64,000 nucleotides of DNA from CAWAHD01 sp963781785 (GTDB lineage: Bacteria > Planctomycetota > Planctomycetia > Isosphaerales > Isosphaeraceae). Both the position numbers and the translations under genes were made by a program. Each line of letters starts with the position of its first letter. The stretch's first letter is position 1. A model generated the notes under the pieces. It saw nothing but the letters and a program-made list of their open reading frames with translations, did not search any database and was not told the origin of the DNA. The stretch lies in NCBI GenBank assembly GCA_963781785.1, contig CAWAHD010000003.1, forward strand, positions 826,840 to 890,839. The letters run 5' to 3'. Of the stretch, positions 46,001 through 56,400 are shown one piece after another.

Positions 46001-46961
46001 GGGATCGGCGGCTGTAACAGCAGGCTGCGCAGATTCTTGCGCGAAGACCTCAACGGCGTGTTTCTCGGCGGCCTCGGTCAGGTCGCGGCGAACCTCGCGT
46101 TCCATGCTGGGGAGGATCAGCCGGTCCAGTGCGTCGATTGCCGACAGCGCGGAACAACTCGGCGTGGGGATGGCCTTCCAGGGGGAGCTGGCCGAAGAGG
46201 CACCGCTTCGAGCTCGGGCCGGGGTACGTCGAGCCGGACCTTGAGCGGGCCTTCCTTGTCGCCGCGGTTGATCGCCAGGATGCGATGCGGCGGGATCTGG
46301 GCGACCGGCTCGGAATAGTCAAAATAATCGCGGTATTCCAGTCCTTGGCCCTCGGGGATCTCGGCCTTGGCGGTCACGATCTTGCCCGTCTTCCAGACGA
46401 CCCTGCGCACCGCGTCGCGCACGGCCGCCATCTCGCTGATCGCTTCAGGCGAGGATGTGGCCGACACCCTCCAGGACCTTCTCGACCGATTCGACTCCCT
46501 TTTCGGCGTTGACGAATTCCTGGGCGGCCTCGGCCAGGTCGGTCAGCGATCTCGTCGCGGGTCCAGATCCGGAAAGCCAGCGGCTCCAGCCCGCGGTCGC
46601 GGGCGTCGGAGGCCTTGGTGCGCTTCTTGGGCTTGAACGGGAGATACAGATCTTCAAGCCGCTTGGGATTGTCGGCCGCGCGAATCGCCGCCGCCAGATC
46701 GGGCATCAGCTTGCCCTGCGACTCGATCGCCTTGAGGATCGTCTCTTTCCGCTCGGCCAGGTCGCGCAGCTTTTGCACGCGAAGCTGGATCTCGCGGATC
46801 ACCACCTCGTTCAGGTTGCCGGTCGTCTCCTTGCGGTAGCGGGTGATGAACGGAACCGTGTTCCCCTCGTCCAGGAGATGAACGACGCTCTCCACCTGGA
46901 GCCGCTTGATTTGCAGGTCTTGCGCAATTCGACCCAGGTCGACCTGAATCGGGTTGTCCAT
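43026..46961 (-). pseudogene. tex: Tex-type S1 RNA-binding protein with large insertion and many frame breaks
   Basis: All Tex domains occur in order but in several frames. They are: N-terminal helical region (LGRIAQDLQIKRLQVESVVHL), RLEDLYLPFKPKKRTKA, AISEMAAVRDAVRRVVWKTG, YqgF-like domain (VVLAIDPGFRTGCKLAVLD, VVAIGNGTACRETEEL), HhH region (GVDLNTASVALLRHVSGL, VDGIGPASYTQA) and an S1 domain (GTVLNVVDFGAFVDIGLKDSGLVHISQLA), then a Gly/Arg/Pro-rich tail. Frame changes lie near 46.55, 46.45, 46.2, 46.1, 46.05, 45.85, 45.75, 45.53, 44.07 and about 43.25 kb. About 345 codons of Ala/Pro/His-rich sequence (45.76-44.72 kb) interrupt the YqgF region. Tex normally has about 770 residues and acts in transcription and RNA handling. 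Confidence 0.8.
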
Positions 46962-47225
46962 GGAGATTCTACTCGGCACCAGGTGAGACAAGAGCGGCGA
47001 CGATGTGGCAGACCGGTCAGAGAATCACCAGAAACCCTCACCGCGGCGAATGCTCGCCCGCGCATCGAAAAGATGAGCGCACGAAGACACCTTGCCATGA
47101 AACGAGTTCGGTCACTTTAGAGGATCGATCTCGCCTTGTCAAGCGTCGGAACACCCGCCAGAACTGCCATAGACCGGTTCCCACGAAGACCTTGGCCCTC
47201 ACGATGGTTCCCCGAACGACCTTGC

Positions 47226-48497
47226 TCAATCAAAAAGCGTCGGACCGGCATCGTTCTTATCGGTGCTGAGAAACGTATTGAGGAGCGCCGCCAGCTCGGT
47301 GGCATTGGGGATTTCCTTGAAGCGAAGAATTGGGCCCGTCAGCTCCTGGATTGCTTCCTCGTCGACCTTGAGGCGATCGGAGATCGCCAGCACGTACCGT
47401 GGCGGGCCGTGGTGCGGCAACAGCCGGGTCAGCCGCTCCAGGCTCGAGCGCTTCCAGAAACCCAGAACTTCGATCAAGACATCAGTGCCCGTGGCCTTGT
47501 GCACTGCGCGATAGTCGGGGACCCAGACGCCTTCGCGGCCCAGCTCGATCATGTCGGTGGCCTCGCTCAGCTCCCAGGCCGGCGCGACCTGGCGGAACCG
47601 CTCGACAAAGGCCGTCAACTCGGCCGGAACGAACATGCCCGTGTCGCTCTGGTGCGAGACCAGGCCATCGCGCGGGTCAAGGTAAAAGCTTCTGGGCTCG
47701 CGTCGGGGGCCCCAGCGCAGCTCGGCTTCCAGCCGGAAATCATCGCAGTGGAGCAGAGCCGGCACGAATACTGCAACCTGAAGTCCGTACTTGGTGGTCG
47801 CGGCAAAGAGGCTCAGCGGCCCGTCGATGTGGAAGACGTAGCCGCCCTCCATCGTTCCCTCCACCCGATACAGCAGCCGGTGGAACTTGAGCCGGCGGAA
47901 GAGCTGGCGGAATCGGGCGGGCCGCTCATTCCTGACCTCGACCCGCACCATCACCGAGCGAAGCAGCACGGCCTGCGCGAGGGCAACGTTGTAGCGGTCG
48001 ATCAGCCGCTCGGCGGAGATGTCCTCGAATCGCAAGAGCCGGTTTTCGTCGTGCAGATCGGCAAAGAGCGACGACGCCACGGCGTCCGGTGAAAGCTTGA
48101 GTTCCTCGGCGACAGCCGTCAAGATCGCGTCCCGGTCGAAGCGGGCCCGCTGCCCCGGCAGCTTGCGCCTGGCTCCCAGCTCCTTCCTGTGAATTGCGGC
48201 TGCGGTGAAGACCTTTTCGCGGATCTGATCGGGTGGCACGTCGGCCACCACTTCAAACTCGGCGCGATCCTCGAGCACCTTGGCCAGCCCGCGATAGACC
48301 TGGCTCGCCTTGCCGCCCTTGCCGAACAGTTCGTCGATCTCACTCTCGATCTGGCCGCGAGTCATGCCGGTCCCCTCGCGGAACAGGAGCAAAAGGCTCT
48401 CGGCCGCCTCCAGCCAGTGCGGGTCGTTGCGGTTGATATAAATCGGCATCACCCGCTGCTTCACGGTTTTGACGCGGACCAGGTCGCCAGTAAGCAT
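47226..48497 (-). CDS. DUF790 / Bax1-like nuclease
   Basis: This 423-residue DUF790 protein has the N-terminal domain LVRVKTVKQRVMPIYI, a central domain, and a C-terminal nuclease-like part (VWVPDYRAVHKATGTDVLIEVLGFWKRSSLERL), where D-x(n)-E-V resembles a PD-(D/E)xK core. In archaea Bax1 pairs with XPB helicase as a structure-specific nuclease for nucleotide excision repair. The gene directly upstream here encodes an XPB-type helicase, so the same partnership is likely. A 35-bp hairpin separates the two genes. Confidence 0.85.
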   Translation of the reverse strand: MLTGDLVRVKTVKQRVMPIYINRNDPHWLEAAESLLLLFREGTGMTRGQIESEIDELFGKGGKASQVYRGLAKVLEDRAEFEVVADVPPDQIREKVFTAAAIHRKELGARRKLPGQRARFDRDAILTAVAEELKLSPDAVASSLFADLHDENRLLRFEDISAERLIDRYNVALAQAVLLRSVMVRVEVRNERPARFRQLFRRLKFHRLLYRVEGTMEGGYVFHIDGPLSLFAATTKYGLQVAVFVPALLHCDDFRLEAELRWGPRREPRSFYLDPRDGLVSHQSDTGMFVPAELTAFVERFRQVAPAWELSEATDMIELGREGVWVPDYRAVHKATGTDVLIEVLGFWKRSSLERLTRLLPHHGPPRYVLAISDRLKVDEEAIQELTGPILRFKEIPNATELAALLNTFLSTDKNDAGPTLFD

Positions 48498-48547
48498 GAT
48501 GAGCTCGGTGTGGTCCCTCTCCCCCTTCGTCGTCGCCCAAATATTGG

Positions 48548-48582
48548 TGTCCGTTCATTTTTCGACGAAAAATGAACGGACA
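48548..48582. terminator. Perfect 17-bp hairpin between helicase and DUF790 genes
   Basis: TGTCCGTTCATTTTTCG and its exact reverse complement are separated by a single A. It begins 5 nt after the helicase stop on the minus strand and 51 nt before the DUF790 start. The arms contain A/T runs, so it could act as a terminator or attenuator, mRNA stabiliser or recombination scar. No T tract follows the stem outside the arms. Confidence 0.55.
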
Positions 48583-48586
48583 GGAA

Positions 48587-49999
48587 TCATTGGTCGTACG
48601 CATCATGTTTGCGGCGGCGGGTTGAGGTGAATTCCTCGACGGTGCCGCGGGTGATGACTTCATAAAGCACGGCTTCCTTCGCACCCGATTTGCGGAGGAT
48701 GCGACCCAGCCGCTGAACGTGCTCGCGCACCGAGCCCGACCCCGACAGCACGATGGCGACGTTGGCTTCCGGGACGTTCACCCCCTCATTCAAGACACGC
48801 GACGTGGCGACGATCGGATAATCTCCGGCGTTGAACCGGAGCAGGATCTGCCGGCGCTCCTTGGTCTTGGTCTGATGTGTGATGACGGGCACCAGGAACT
48901 GGCGGGCGATTGTGTAGACGGTTGCGTTATCGTGCGTGAAGATCAAGACACGGTCGTCGCCATGGCGCTCGAGCAGCCGCCCCAGCAGGTTGAGCTTGGC
49001 CGGGGCGGCCAGGGCCAGCGTGCGCTGCTCGCGATAGGCGTGGAACGCTTCCCTGCCCTCGGGTGAGCGGTGGGCCAGGAACAGAAACTGGGCCCAGCCG
49101 TTGGGCTGGCTCATGTTGATTCCGGAGCTCTGCACGAACGAGCGATAGACCTCCCGGGCTTGCTCATAGCGAATGCGTTCCTCGGGGCTCAAGTGCACGT
49201 GCAGCTTGATCACACGATACTCGGCGAGGTAGTGGCCCTTGAGCTCGGTGATTTCACGGCGGTAGACGACCGGTCCGATCAACTGGTCGAGGTGGGTATG
49301 GGCGTTGTCGGCGCGTTCCGGAGTGGCGGTCAGCCCGAGCCGGAACGGGGCGATCGAGCAGGTGGCGGCCAGGCCATAGGTCGGGCCGGGAAGGTGGTGG
49401 CATTCGTCGAAGACGATGAAGCCGAACCGGTTTCCCAGCCGGTCCATGTTGAGATAGGCCGAATCGTACGTCGTGACGGTCAGGGGCTGGATGTCATAGT
49501 AGCCGCCGCCCAGGAGCCCGACTTCGACGCCGAAGCTGAGCGAAAGCTCGTCGTACCATTGATTCATCAGGTCGATGGTCGGGGTAACGATCAAAGTCGG
49601 CCGGCCGACCTTCTCGATGGCCATGTTGGCCAGGTGGGTCTTGCCGGTTCCCGTGGGAAGCACCACGACGCCGCGGCCGCCGGCGTCCCACCACGCTTTG
49701 AGGCCCTCAACCTGGTGCGGAAACGCCTCCTTGGCTACCAGGATCCGCCACGCAGCCGGCTCGTAGGCCCGCGCGGTGTCCGTGTAAGGTTGCTTGTTCT
49801 TGCGGACGTGCTCGACGATCGGGCGATACCAGATCGCCTCGGCGCGGAACTGCCGCGTGCGATTGTCGAACTTCACCCCCGGCAGGCTGATCTCGTCTTT
49901 TTCGAGTGGGCCCTCGACGATCAAGGTGCCCGAGTCGAAGACCAGCCGCAAGGCTGCGCCCGGGTCCCGGCCATTGGTCGGATCGCCGGCTGTCGTCAT
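48587..49999 (-). CDS. XPB/Rad25-type DNA helicase
   Basis: This 470-residue SF2 helicase has an N-terminal damage-recognition-like region, then FPHQVEGLKAWW, Walker A VLPTGTGKTHLA, DECHH motif II (FIVFDECHHLPG), LGLTATPER, and C-terminal motifs VATSRVLNEGVNVPEANVA and VQRLGRILRKSG. The order and size fit bacterial and archaeal XPB. It should unwind DNA 3'-5' and work with the DUF790 nuclease downstream. The ATG overlaps the upstream Uma2 stop by one base. Confidence 0.88.
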   Translation of the reverse strand: MTTAGDPTNGRDPGAALRLVFDSGTLIVEGPLEKDEISLPGVKFDNRTRQFRAEAIWYRPIVEHVRKNKQPYTDTARAYEPAAWRILVAKEAFPHQVEGLKAWWDAGGRGVVVLPTGTGKTHLANMAIEKVGRPTLIVTPTIDLMNQWYDELSLSFGVEVGLLGGGYYDIQPLTVTTYDSAYLNMDRLGNRFGFIVFDECHHLPGPTYGLAATCSIAPFRLGLTATPERADNAHTHLDQLIGPVVYRREITELKGHYLAEYRVIKLHVHLSPEERIRYEQAREVYRSFVQSSGINMSQPNGWAQFLFLAHRSPEGREAFHAYREQRTLALAAPAKLNLLGRLLERHGDDRVLIFTHDNATVYTIARQFLVPVITHQTKTKERRQILLRFNAGDYPIVATSRVLNEGVNVPEANVAIVLSGSGSVREHVQRLGRILRKSGAKEAVLYEVITRGTVEEFTSTRRRKHDAYDQ

Positions 50000-50634
50000 C
50001 AGGTCGATTCTCCCGGTGCCGATGATCCGGAATTGGATGGAGGTGCCGGTGGCGCTGGCTTTCGCCTGGTTAGCCAGGCGAAAATCTCGGTGAGAGCCAG
50101 CCGATAGCCGGGTAGGACGGGGTCGCCCTCGAGGAAACCGTCGGCGGGAAGCCGTTCAAGCGGCTGGCCCGGCCGATGGACATGCACCGTCTTTCGTGCC
50201 GGGTCGATCAGCCAGCCCAGCGGGCAGCCGTTGGCGGTTGAAAAGGCCAGTTTCTCGCGGCATTTGCGGGCGGATTGGGTTGGCGAGACGATCTCGACGT
50301 GCAGGTCCGGCGGTCGTCGGAATGGGTCGAGAATCTCGCCAGCTTCGTCGGTTTCGATGTGCTCCTCGAGCACGAAAACCACGTCCGGGACGATGGAGCG
50401 TCCCGCGAACGTACAGCGCAGCTCCACGAACGCACTCCCCAAGCTCCGCTCTGTTCCGAAAGCCTCGAGTCGAGCGCCGAGCATGGTCTCGATGCGGCTG
50501 TGCTTTGTCTGCGGAGACATCTTGGCCTCGATCCTTCCGGGGTGGTATTCCAGGTAAGGACGCTCGTCGATCTCCGGCATCCGGAGGAACTCTTCCAGGG
50601 TCAGGCTCTTGGCAGTGCGAGCTGGGCTAGCCAT
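49999..50634 (-). CDS. Uma2-family (DUF820) nuclease-like protein
   Basis: From ATG 50634 this protein of about 211 residues shows LTLEEFLRMPE, YLEYHPGRIEAKMSPQTKHSRI, RCTFAGRSIVPDVVFV, PPDLHVEIVSPTQSARKCREK, and GWLIDPARKTVHVHRPG. These are the PD...ExK-like signatures of Uma2 endonuclease-fold proteins, which are widespread in cyanobacteria and planctomycetes and of uncertain function. It is coupled to the XPB helicase gene by a one-base stop/start overlap. An upstream start at 50721 is less likely. Confidence 0.82.
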   Translation of the reverse strand: MASPARTAKSLTLEEFLRMPEIDERPYLEYHPGRIEAKMSPQTKHSRIETMLGARLEAFGTERSLGSAFVELRCTFAGRSIVPDVVFVLEEHIETDEAGEILDPFRRPPDLHVEIVSPTQSARKCREKLAFSTANGCPLGWLIDPARKTVHVHRPGQPLERLPADGFLEGDPVLPGYRLALTEIFAWLTRRKPAPPAPPSNSGSSAPGEST

Positions 50635-50793
50635 CGTTGGATACCTCGTTCTGGATGACCGGACTGTGGTGGGATCGGCCGTCATGCCGTCGTCGAGGCT
50701 CGGCCAGTGCGTGTTAGCCAAACCCGAGCAGGTTGTAACCGATCCGACGCGCCGGAAATACCATCGGCCTGGACAATTCCAGTGTACCTCGGT

Positions 50794-51399
50794 TTACGGC
50801 CCGGCGAGAGAGGACTTGCGCGCGATGGCGATCAAGGCCGTGCGCTCGGTCGGGGCAAGCTCGCGCCACTGGCCGGGTGCCAGATCGCCGAGCGAGATCG
50901 GGCCGACGGCGACGCGCACAAGTCGCAGGGTGGGATGGCCGACGGCCGCCGTCATCCGCCGGACCTGGCGATTGCGTCCCTCGCGAAGCGTCAGCCGCAG
51001 CCAGGCGGTCGGAACGTTCTTCCGGAACCGGATCGGGACCGTGCGCTCGTGCAGCACAGGTGACTCGCTCAGCAGCTCGACCTCGGCGGGGCGGGTGGGA
51101 CCATCGTTCAGCAAGATGCCACGACGCAGGGCTTCCAGCGCGGCAGCCTCGGGGACGCGCTCGACCTGGACCAGGTACGTCTTGGGGTGTTCGTACCGCG
51201 GGTCGGTGAGGCGATGCGCCAGGCGTCCGTCGTCGGTCAGGAGCAGCAGCCCTTCGCTGTCACGGTCGAGCCGGCCGGCCGGATAGATACCTGCAAGCGG
51301 CACCAACGTATTCAACGTCGCGCGCCCCGCCGTGTCGCGGAACTGGCAGAGAACACCATAAGGTTTGTAGAGAGCGACGTGACGGAAGCGGTGCGACAC
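50794..51399 (-). CDS. RluE/RsuA-family pseudouridine synthase
   Basis: This 201-residue protein has LYKPYGVLCQF at the start, the catalytic motif GRLDRDSEGLLLLTDDG (catalytic Asp in RLDRD), KTYLVQVE and REGRNRQVRRM. It lacks the S4 domain, as RluE does. It should modify uridine in rRNA (RluE acts on 23S), though the exact site cannot be predicted. Confidence 0.88.
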   Translation of the reverse strand: MSHRFRHVALYKPYGVLCQFRDTAGRATLNTLVPLAGIYPAGRLDRDSEGLLLLTDDGRLAHRLTDPRYEHPKTYLVQVERVPEAAALEALRRGILLNDGPTRPAEVELLSESPVLHERTVPIRFRKNVPTAWLRLTLREGRNRQVRRMTAAVGHPTLRLVRVAVGPISLGDLAPGQWRELAPTERTALIAIARKSSLAGP

Positions 51400-51457
51400 G
51401 GGGAGACTTCTCGATCATCAACACCTGCTCAGACGGCGCGAACAGGCTGTCGCTCTG

Positions 51458-51970
51458 TCACGTGCTCATTCTCATCTGCCTGAGAACAGCCTTCACCTTC
51501 GGGTCGACGCAATCCATGCAGATGTACTTGCCGCCATCGTGGGAGTAGCCGCCTTCACCCAGATTGATCCGCTTGCCGCACTGGCCGCAGAGCGTTGGCT
51601 GAAACGCGGGTGGATTGGCGAGCTTCTGAAAATTGTACTCGTTCGTTCCATGATAGACGTACGTCTCGGTGGGAACGTCGTCACGGCATTTCGAGCACTC
51701 TTGCCATGTGCCATCGTGTCCCTCCGCATGATGATGGCCACAGAGAGTGAACCGTCTGTGATTGCGACTGCAACTGTTGTGGGCATAAGAGAAGAGCACG
51801 TACTGGTCTTCGTCATCGCAGATCCACTGGCCGCAACAGTCGGTTTTCGTGAGATTCTCGGTTGCTCCGCAGAGTCCACATGAGGGACGGGCATTTTCGC
51901 GGTCACCACGCGACGATAGGCGTTTGGCGCGCAGAATTCGCCTGGGCGGTCTCTGTGTTTTCTTCGCCAT
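51458..51970 (-). CDS. Zinc-ribbon hypothetical protein
   Basis: This 170-residue protein has a basic N-terminus (TQRPPRRILRAKRL) and several Cys/His pairs: CGLCG, DCCGQWIC, CGHHH, CSKC, CGQCG and CMDC. These imply three or four zinc sites. The first part resembles treble-clef zinc fingers. The function is not recognised; nucleic-acid or protein binding is plausible. Confidence 0.65.
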   Translation of the reverse strand: MAKKTQRPPRRILRAKRLSSRGDRENARPSCGLCGATENLTKTDCCGQWICDDEDQYVLFSYAHNSCSRNHRRFTLCGHHHAEGHDGTWQECSKCRDDVPTETYVYHGTNEYNFQKLANPPAFQPTLCGQCGKRINLGEGGYSHDGGKYICMDCVDPKVKAVLRQMRMST

Positions 51971-52137
51971 ACGGACCTCCTTTTCCCCCGGTTGATCGGG
52001 GCTCGATCGAGCTCACGGTTGCCGATGCATGGGATGCCAGGTTCGCGCGCGCTCCGCGCACGGCCAACGATCGTCCTTAAGTACACTTTCTCCCCGCGGT
52101 CGAGGCAAGAGCAATCGGGAACTCCCTTGTAGCCGAT

Positions 52138-53340
52138 ATGGTTCACATGTATAGTATGTGGAGGGGGAGGGATGATGGACGGTTCAATACTTCCTCCAGA
52201 CGGTGTTCTGCGGGGTTGGGGCCATTGAATCAAGACCAGCACTCGAAGAGTGGTCCAATCGGTCCGGTGCCTCGCGGCCGCGGTGCCTGTTCCAACCCCG
52301 CGAACCGGTTCGAAACGACACACCATGAGCTCGAGCTCGATCAGGTCGAGGACGACGGCGATTATCTCGACGGTTTGAGCCGGCCGGAAACGGAGCTTCT
52401 GCCCGATCGATCGCGGAGCGTCATCGCTCAAAACGATAGCCCCGATGTCGGCTTTGAAGTGAGCTTGAACCCATACCGCGGCTGCGAACACGGCTGTATT
52501 TATTGTTACGCCAGGCCTACGCACGAGTATCTGGGCTTTTCGGCCGGTCTCGATTTCGAGACCAAGATCATGGTCAAGTACGACGCGCCCGAGTTACTTC
52601 GCAAGGCGCTTTCCTCGCCGCGGTGGCGGCCGCGCGTTCTGGGCTTGAGCGGAGTCACGGACGCGTACCAGCCGATGGAGCGGAAGCTCGAGCTGACCCG
52701 GCGCTGTCTGGGGGTACTCGCCGAATTTCGCCAGGCGGTCGCGATCATCACCAAGAACCGGCTGGTCGCGCGCGACATCGATTTGCTCGGAGAGCTGGCG
52801 CAGTACCGTGCGGCGGGAGTGTTCGTCTCGATCACGTCGCTGGACGACGATCTGGTCGGGCGTCTCGAGCCGCGAACCACGCGGCCGTCGGGCCGGCTCA
52901 AGGCGATCTCGGCCCTGGCGTCGGCGGGCATCCCGGTCGGTGTGATGGTCGCACCCGTGATTCCGGGACTGACCGAGCACGAGATGCCGGCAATCCTCAA
53001 GGCCGCGGCGGAAGCCGGCGCCCGGTGGGCAGGCTATACGATCGTCCGACTGCCGCTGGCGGTTTCCGGCCTCTTCCAGGATTGGCTCGAACAGCACTTC
53101 CCCGGCCGGAAGGACAAGGTCCTGGAGCGCATCCGGTCGATGCGCGACGGCCGTCTGAACGACTCGCGGTTCGGGGTGCGAATGAGCGGAGAGGGGCCGA
53201 TCGCCGAGCTGATCCACCGCGTCTTCACGGTGCAGTGCAAAAAGCTCGCCATCAATCAGCGGCCCTGGCCGGTCTCGGCCGATGCGTTCCGCCGCCCGTG
53301 CGATCCCGGTCAGGGACAACAGCTCCGGCTTTTTGACTGA
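52138..53340 (+). CDS. Radical SAM protein (PA0069/Rv2578c family)
   Basis: The core has GRGACSNPANRFE, then NPYRGCEHGCIYCYARPTHEYLG with the CxxxCxxC iron-sulfur site, followed by LGLSGVTDAYQPMERKLELTR, ITKNRLVARD and VMVAPVIPGLTEHE. This matches the family related to spore photoproduct lyase that precedes a conserved but uncharacterised function. The open frame gives 400 residues, but the N-terminal 40 or so are not family-like. A TTG at 52225, or another start just before GRGACSN, may be correct. Confidence 0.82.
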   Translation: MVHMYSMWRGRDDGRFNTSSRRCSAGLGPLNQDQHSKSGPIGPVPRGRGACSNPANRFETTHHELELDQVEDDGDYLDGLSRPETELLPDRSRSVIAQNDSPDVGFEVSLNPYRGCEHGCIYCYARPTHEYLGFSAGLDFETKIMVKYDAPELLRKALSSPRWRPRVLGLSGVTDAYQPMERKLELTRRCLGVLAEFRQAVAIITKNRLVARDIDLLGELAQYRAAGVFVSITSLDDDLVGRLEPRTTRPSGRLKAISALASAGIPVGVMVAPVIPGLTEHEMPAILKAAAEAGARWAGYTIVRLPLAVSGLFQDWLEQHFPGRKDKVLERIRSMRDGRLNDSRFGVRMSGEGPIAELIHRVFTVQCKKLAINQRPWPVSADAFRRPCDPGQGQQLRLFD

Positions 53341-53408
53341 GCGGCGGGCTCTCTCAGCTCCGGATCTGATATCATTCCAACCTGAATGCTCTCAGCTCCG
53401 TACTGGCA

Positions 53409-56400
53409 TCACTCACGGCCGTTCTGTCGCAGCCACAGGGCGGCGGTCTCCAAGACGGTGTCCCTCCCCCGCGACAGGTCACTGGCCGTGCATCTGACCT
53501 CGACGTCCGGCTCCAAGCCCCTGCGTTCGATGGGGCGATCGAGTGAGCCGGTGTATGCCTTGACAGGGACCACGACCTTGTACAGCCCATTGGTGAGGTC
53601 GTACGTGACCTTCCGGGATGAAGCACCGGCCGAGGCCGAGCCGAAGAATCGGGCCCGCCTCCGCGCCACGAACCAGGACGCCCAGCCTTCGCCGGCGCTG
53701 ATGGTCCGTTCATCGAGAAGAAGGGCGATTGGCCCCGCATAGCGGGGTCGCACGCGCCCGCCTGCGGCGGCCTGGGCCGGGTCGAAATCGACGAAGGCCG
53801 TTGCCGTGTCGAACCCGCCGCCACTATTTCCACGGACGTCTATGATGAGACCCCGGATATCGCCCAGCTCGTGGAGCGCCCGGTCCAGCGACCGCTCGAG
53901 CCCCTGGCGAATCCGTCTGACGTAGATGTAGCCGATCAGGCCGTCGAGCTTCGTCCACGAAACGTCCGCTGCGTCGATGATCCCCGGCCTCGGCACCGGC
54001 AGCCTCGGGAGATAACGCGCGCCGAGGTCGGCCGTAACCTCGACGGATTTCGACACCCCGTCGGGCAATACCAGGACCAGGGCCAGTCGGTCACCCTTCT
54101 TCTCGCTACGGACGAACCCCCAAGCGGCCTCGGCCCGGAGCAGCCGGTCGCTCGAATAGCCGACATACGTCCCCTGCCGGCGCATCCAGCGGTCCATCGC
54201 CTCGTTTGCCTTCACGCCGTTGACGGAGACGATCGCCATCCCCGGCGCGATCCCTGCGCCATCGGCGGGCGAGCCGCGGTCGACGTGGTAGACCACAGGG
54301 CTGCCCCGGTCGTCGATCAAGCAGGCGAGGCCTGGGTCCCATTGCGGGAGATCGGGCATCGGCGGCTGGGCGGTTCCGGGAAGGACGGCGGCGTGGCTGT
54401 CCTCAAGCCGCGCCACCAGCTCCTCGACGAGCAGGCCGAATTCGCGCTCCGTCTTGGCAGACGAGGCGCGAGGCAGCAGCTCGCGCCCTACGGCCGTCCA
54501 GTCGATTCCTTTCATCTCGAAGTTCGGGTACGTGCGGCCGAGGAAGTCGTACAGGCATTCCAGCGGTTTCGCGTAAGGACCGCCCGTCGGGACGTTGGCC
54601 GGCGGACCGGCCTCGACCATCATCCGGTACCAGAACCGAGCAGACCGCGCAAGCGCCGGGTCACGCAGGCATTCGCCGAGGACCTTCTCCACCACTGCCC
54701 GACTCGGACGCAAGCCCGCCGTGATTTCATCCACCCCGACGTCGATGTCTAGCCCCTGCGGCTCCGTGATGACAGCCTCGACAAGGGCCCGGACGACAGG
54801 CTCGGGCAATGCGATCTCGCGACCCAGCGTATCCTTCACGGCGAAGCCGCGAATTCTGTGCGACCGGTCCTTCAGCAGCCGGACCACGAGGGCGATGCCC
54901 TCGGGCCGCTCCCGGAGCCCCGCGAACCAGGACTCGGTAATAAGGTTGTAGACGCCCATTCTGACGTACTCCTCCTGGTCGTCGAGGCAGGCCCGGAGCG
55001 GGTCGAGGAACGAGGCGTCCAGGATCAGGTCGATGCGCTCTTCCGCGAGAAACTCGATGGTCTGTTGCCGCTCGGTTGACGTGCCGGAGCGAAGGGCCTC
55101 GCGCAACCTCGGGAGCTGCGACCCAAATTTCGCCAGGGCGCGCTTCCGGGCGGGCTCGACCGCCCACTCCCAGGAGTCGATCTCGCCCTTGAACATTCGC
55201 TCCAGGGCCCGCGCCTTTACCCGGACGGCCGTATCCGCGGCGGCGAGGTACGGGCCGAGGTCAGCAAGCATCTCTGCTCTCGCTGCCCCGCCGGCCTGGG
55301 CCGATGCGGTGACGATGTTGCTCAGAATGTCGGGGTTGTCCTCTCGCATGCCGAGCTCGACCAAGGCCCGGAGCAGCGCCTGGGTCTTGGGCTCGACCCA
55401 CATCGAGCAGGGTACCTGGGCATAGCGGCTCGTCGCGTTGTCGTAGTGCCGGTCGTCGCGGTAGTCCATCGCGTGATAGAGGATCTCAATCGCGGCGGGA
55501 TTCTGCGGCCCTTTCGGGGGGGTGTAGCGAGCACCGATCCAGCGGATGACCCACATCCGACGCTCTCCGTCGACCCGCCGCAGACCCCGGCGGACTATCT
55601 GGAGAATCTCGTCATCGGATCGACGATTCCTCGCAGACCACCAGGGAGTTCGCCCAGGAACGTTCGGCGTGGCCTCCTGATGCTCCATCTCCCTCTTCAC
55701 CTCGTCCCAGAGGGCGGCGAGCGCCCTGGCCCCTTCGAGGTCATCGGGGAAGAACCCGGCGAAGTCGGGCGGTCGGTAAGGCTCGGATCGCCAGGCTTGC
55801 GGGGCGAACAGTCCGGCGGGGGTCGCCACGCCCTTCGTCTGCGCGGCGGGTGCAGGCGGCCCACCCGTAGGGCCCGACGACGGACCAGCGGCCACCACGA
55901 AGGCAGACAGCGTGATCATCCCGATCGTCAAGATTCCGGAGGCCACCCGCAGGTGGATCAGGAGCATGGATTTCACGACCTCGCGAGTGAGGGAGGTAAC
56001 CGCTGCCGAGACGGCCGACGCCATTATGGGGCTCGTTGCGGCCCGGACGGCGTCCTTCGCCCAGGCGGCTGGCACCGCGACGAGAGCAACTGTCGCGGGC
56101 GCGACGCCGCGACGTGTCAGGCTCGCGCGGAGCCGCGCTCGGCCCCGTGCCAGCCGGCTCTTGACCGTCCCGACGGGGCAGCCAAGCTGCCTCGCCGCTT
56201 CCGCGTAGGTCTGGCCCTCAAGGTCGCAGAGCAAGACCGGGCTGCGGTACCGTTCCGGCAAGCGGTCGATCTCTTCGTGGAGAACGGCTGCGAGCCCTGA
56301 TTCGCCCGCCTCTCGCGGGGGCCTGGCGGCACCGAGGGCTCGCCGCTCGACCACCCGCCTGCGATCCGCATTCCGACGCGCCCGCAGCGCCGCGCGACGG

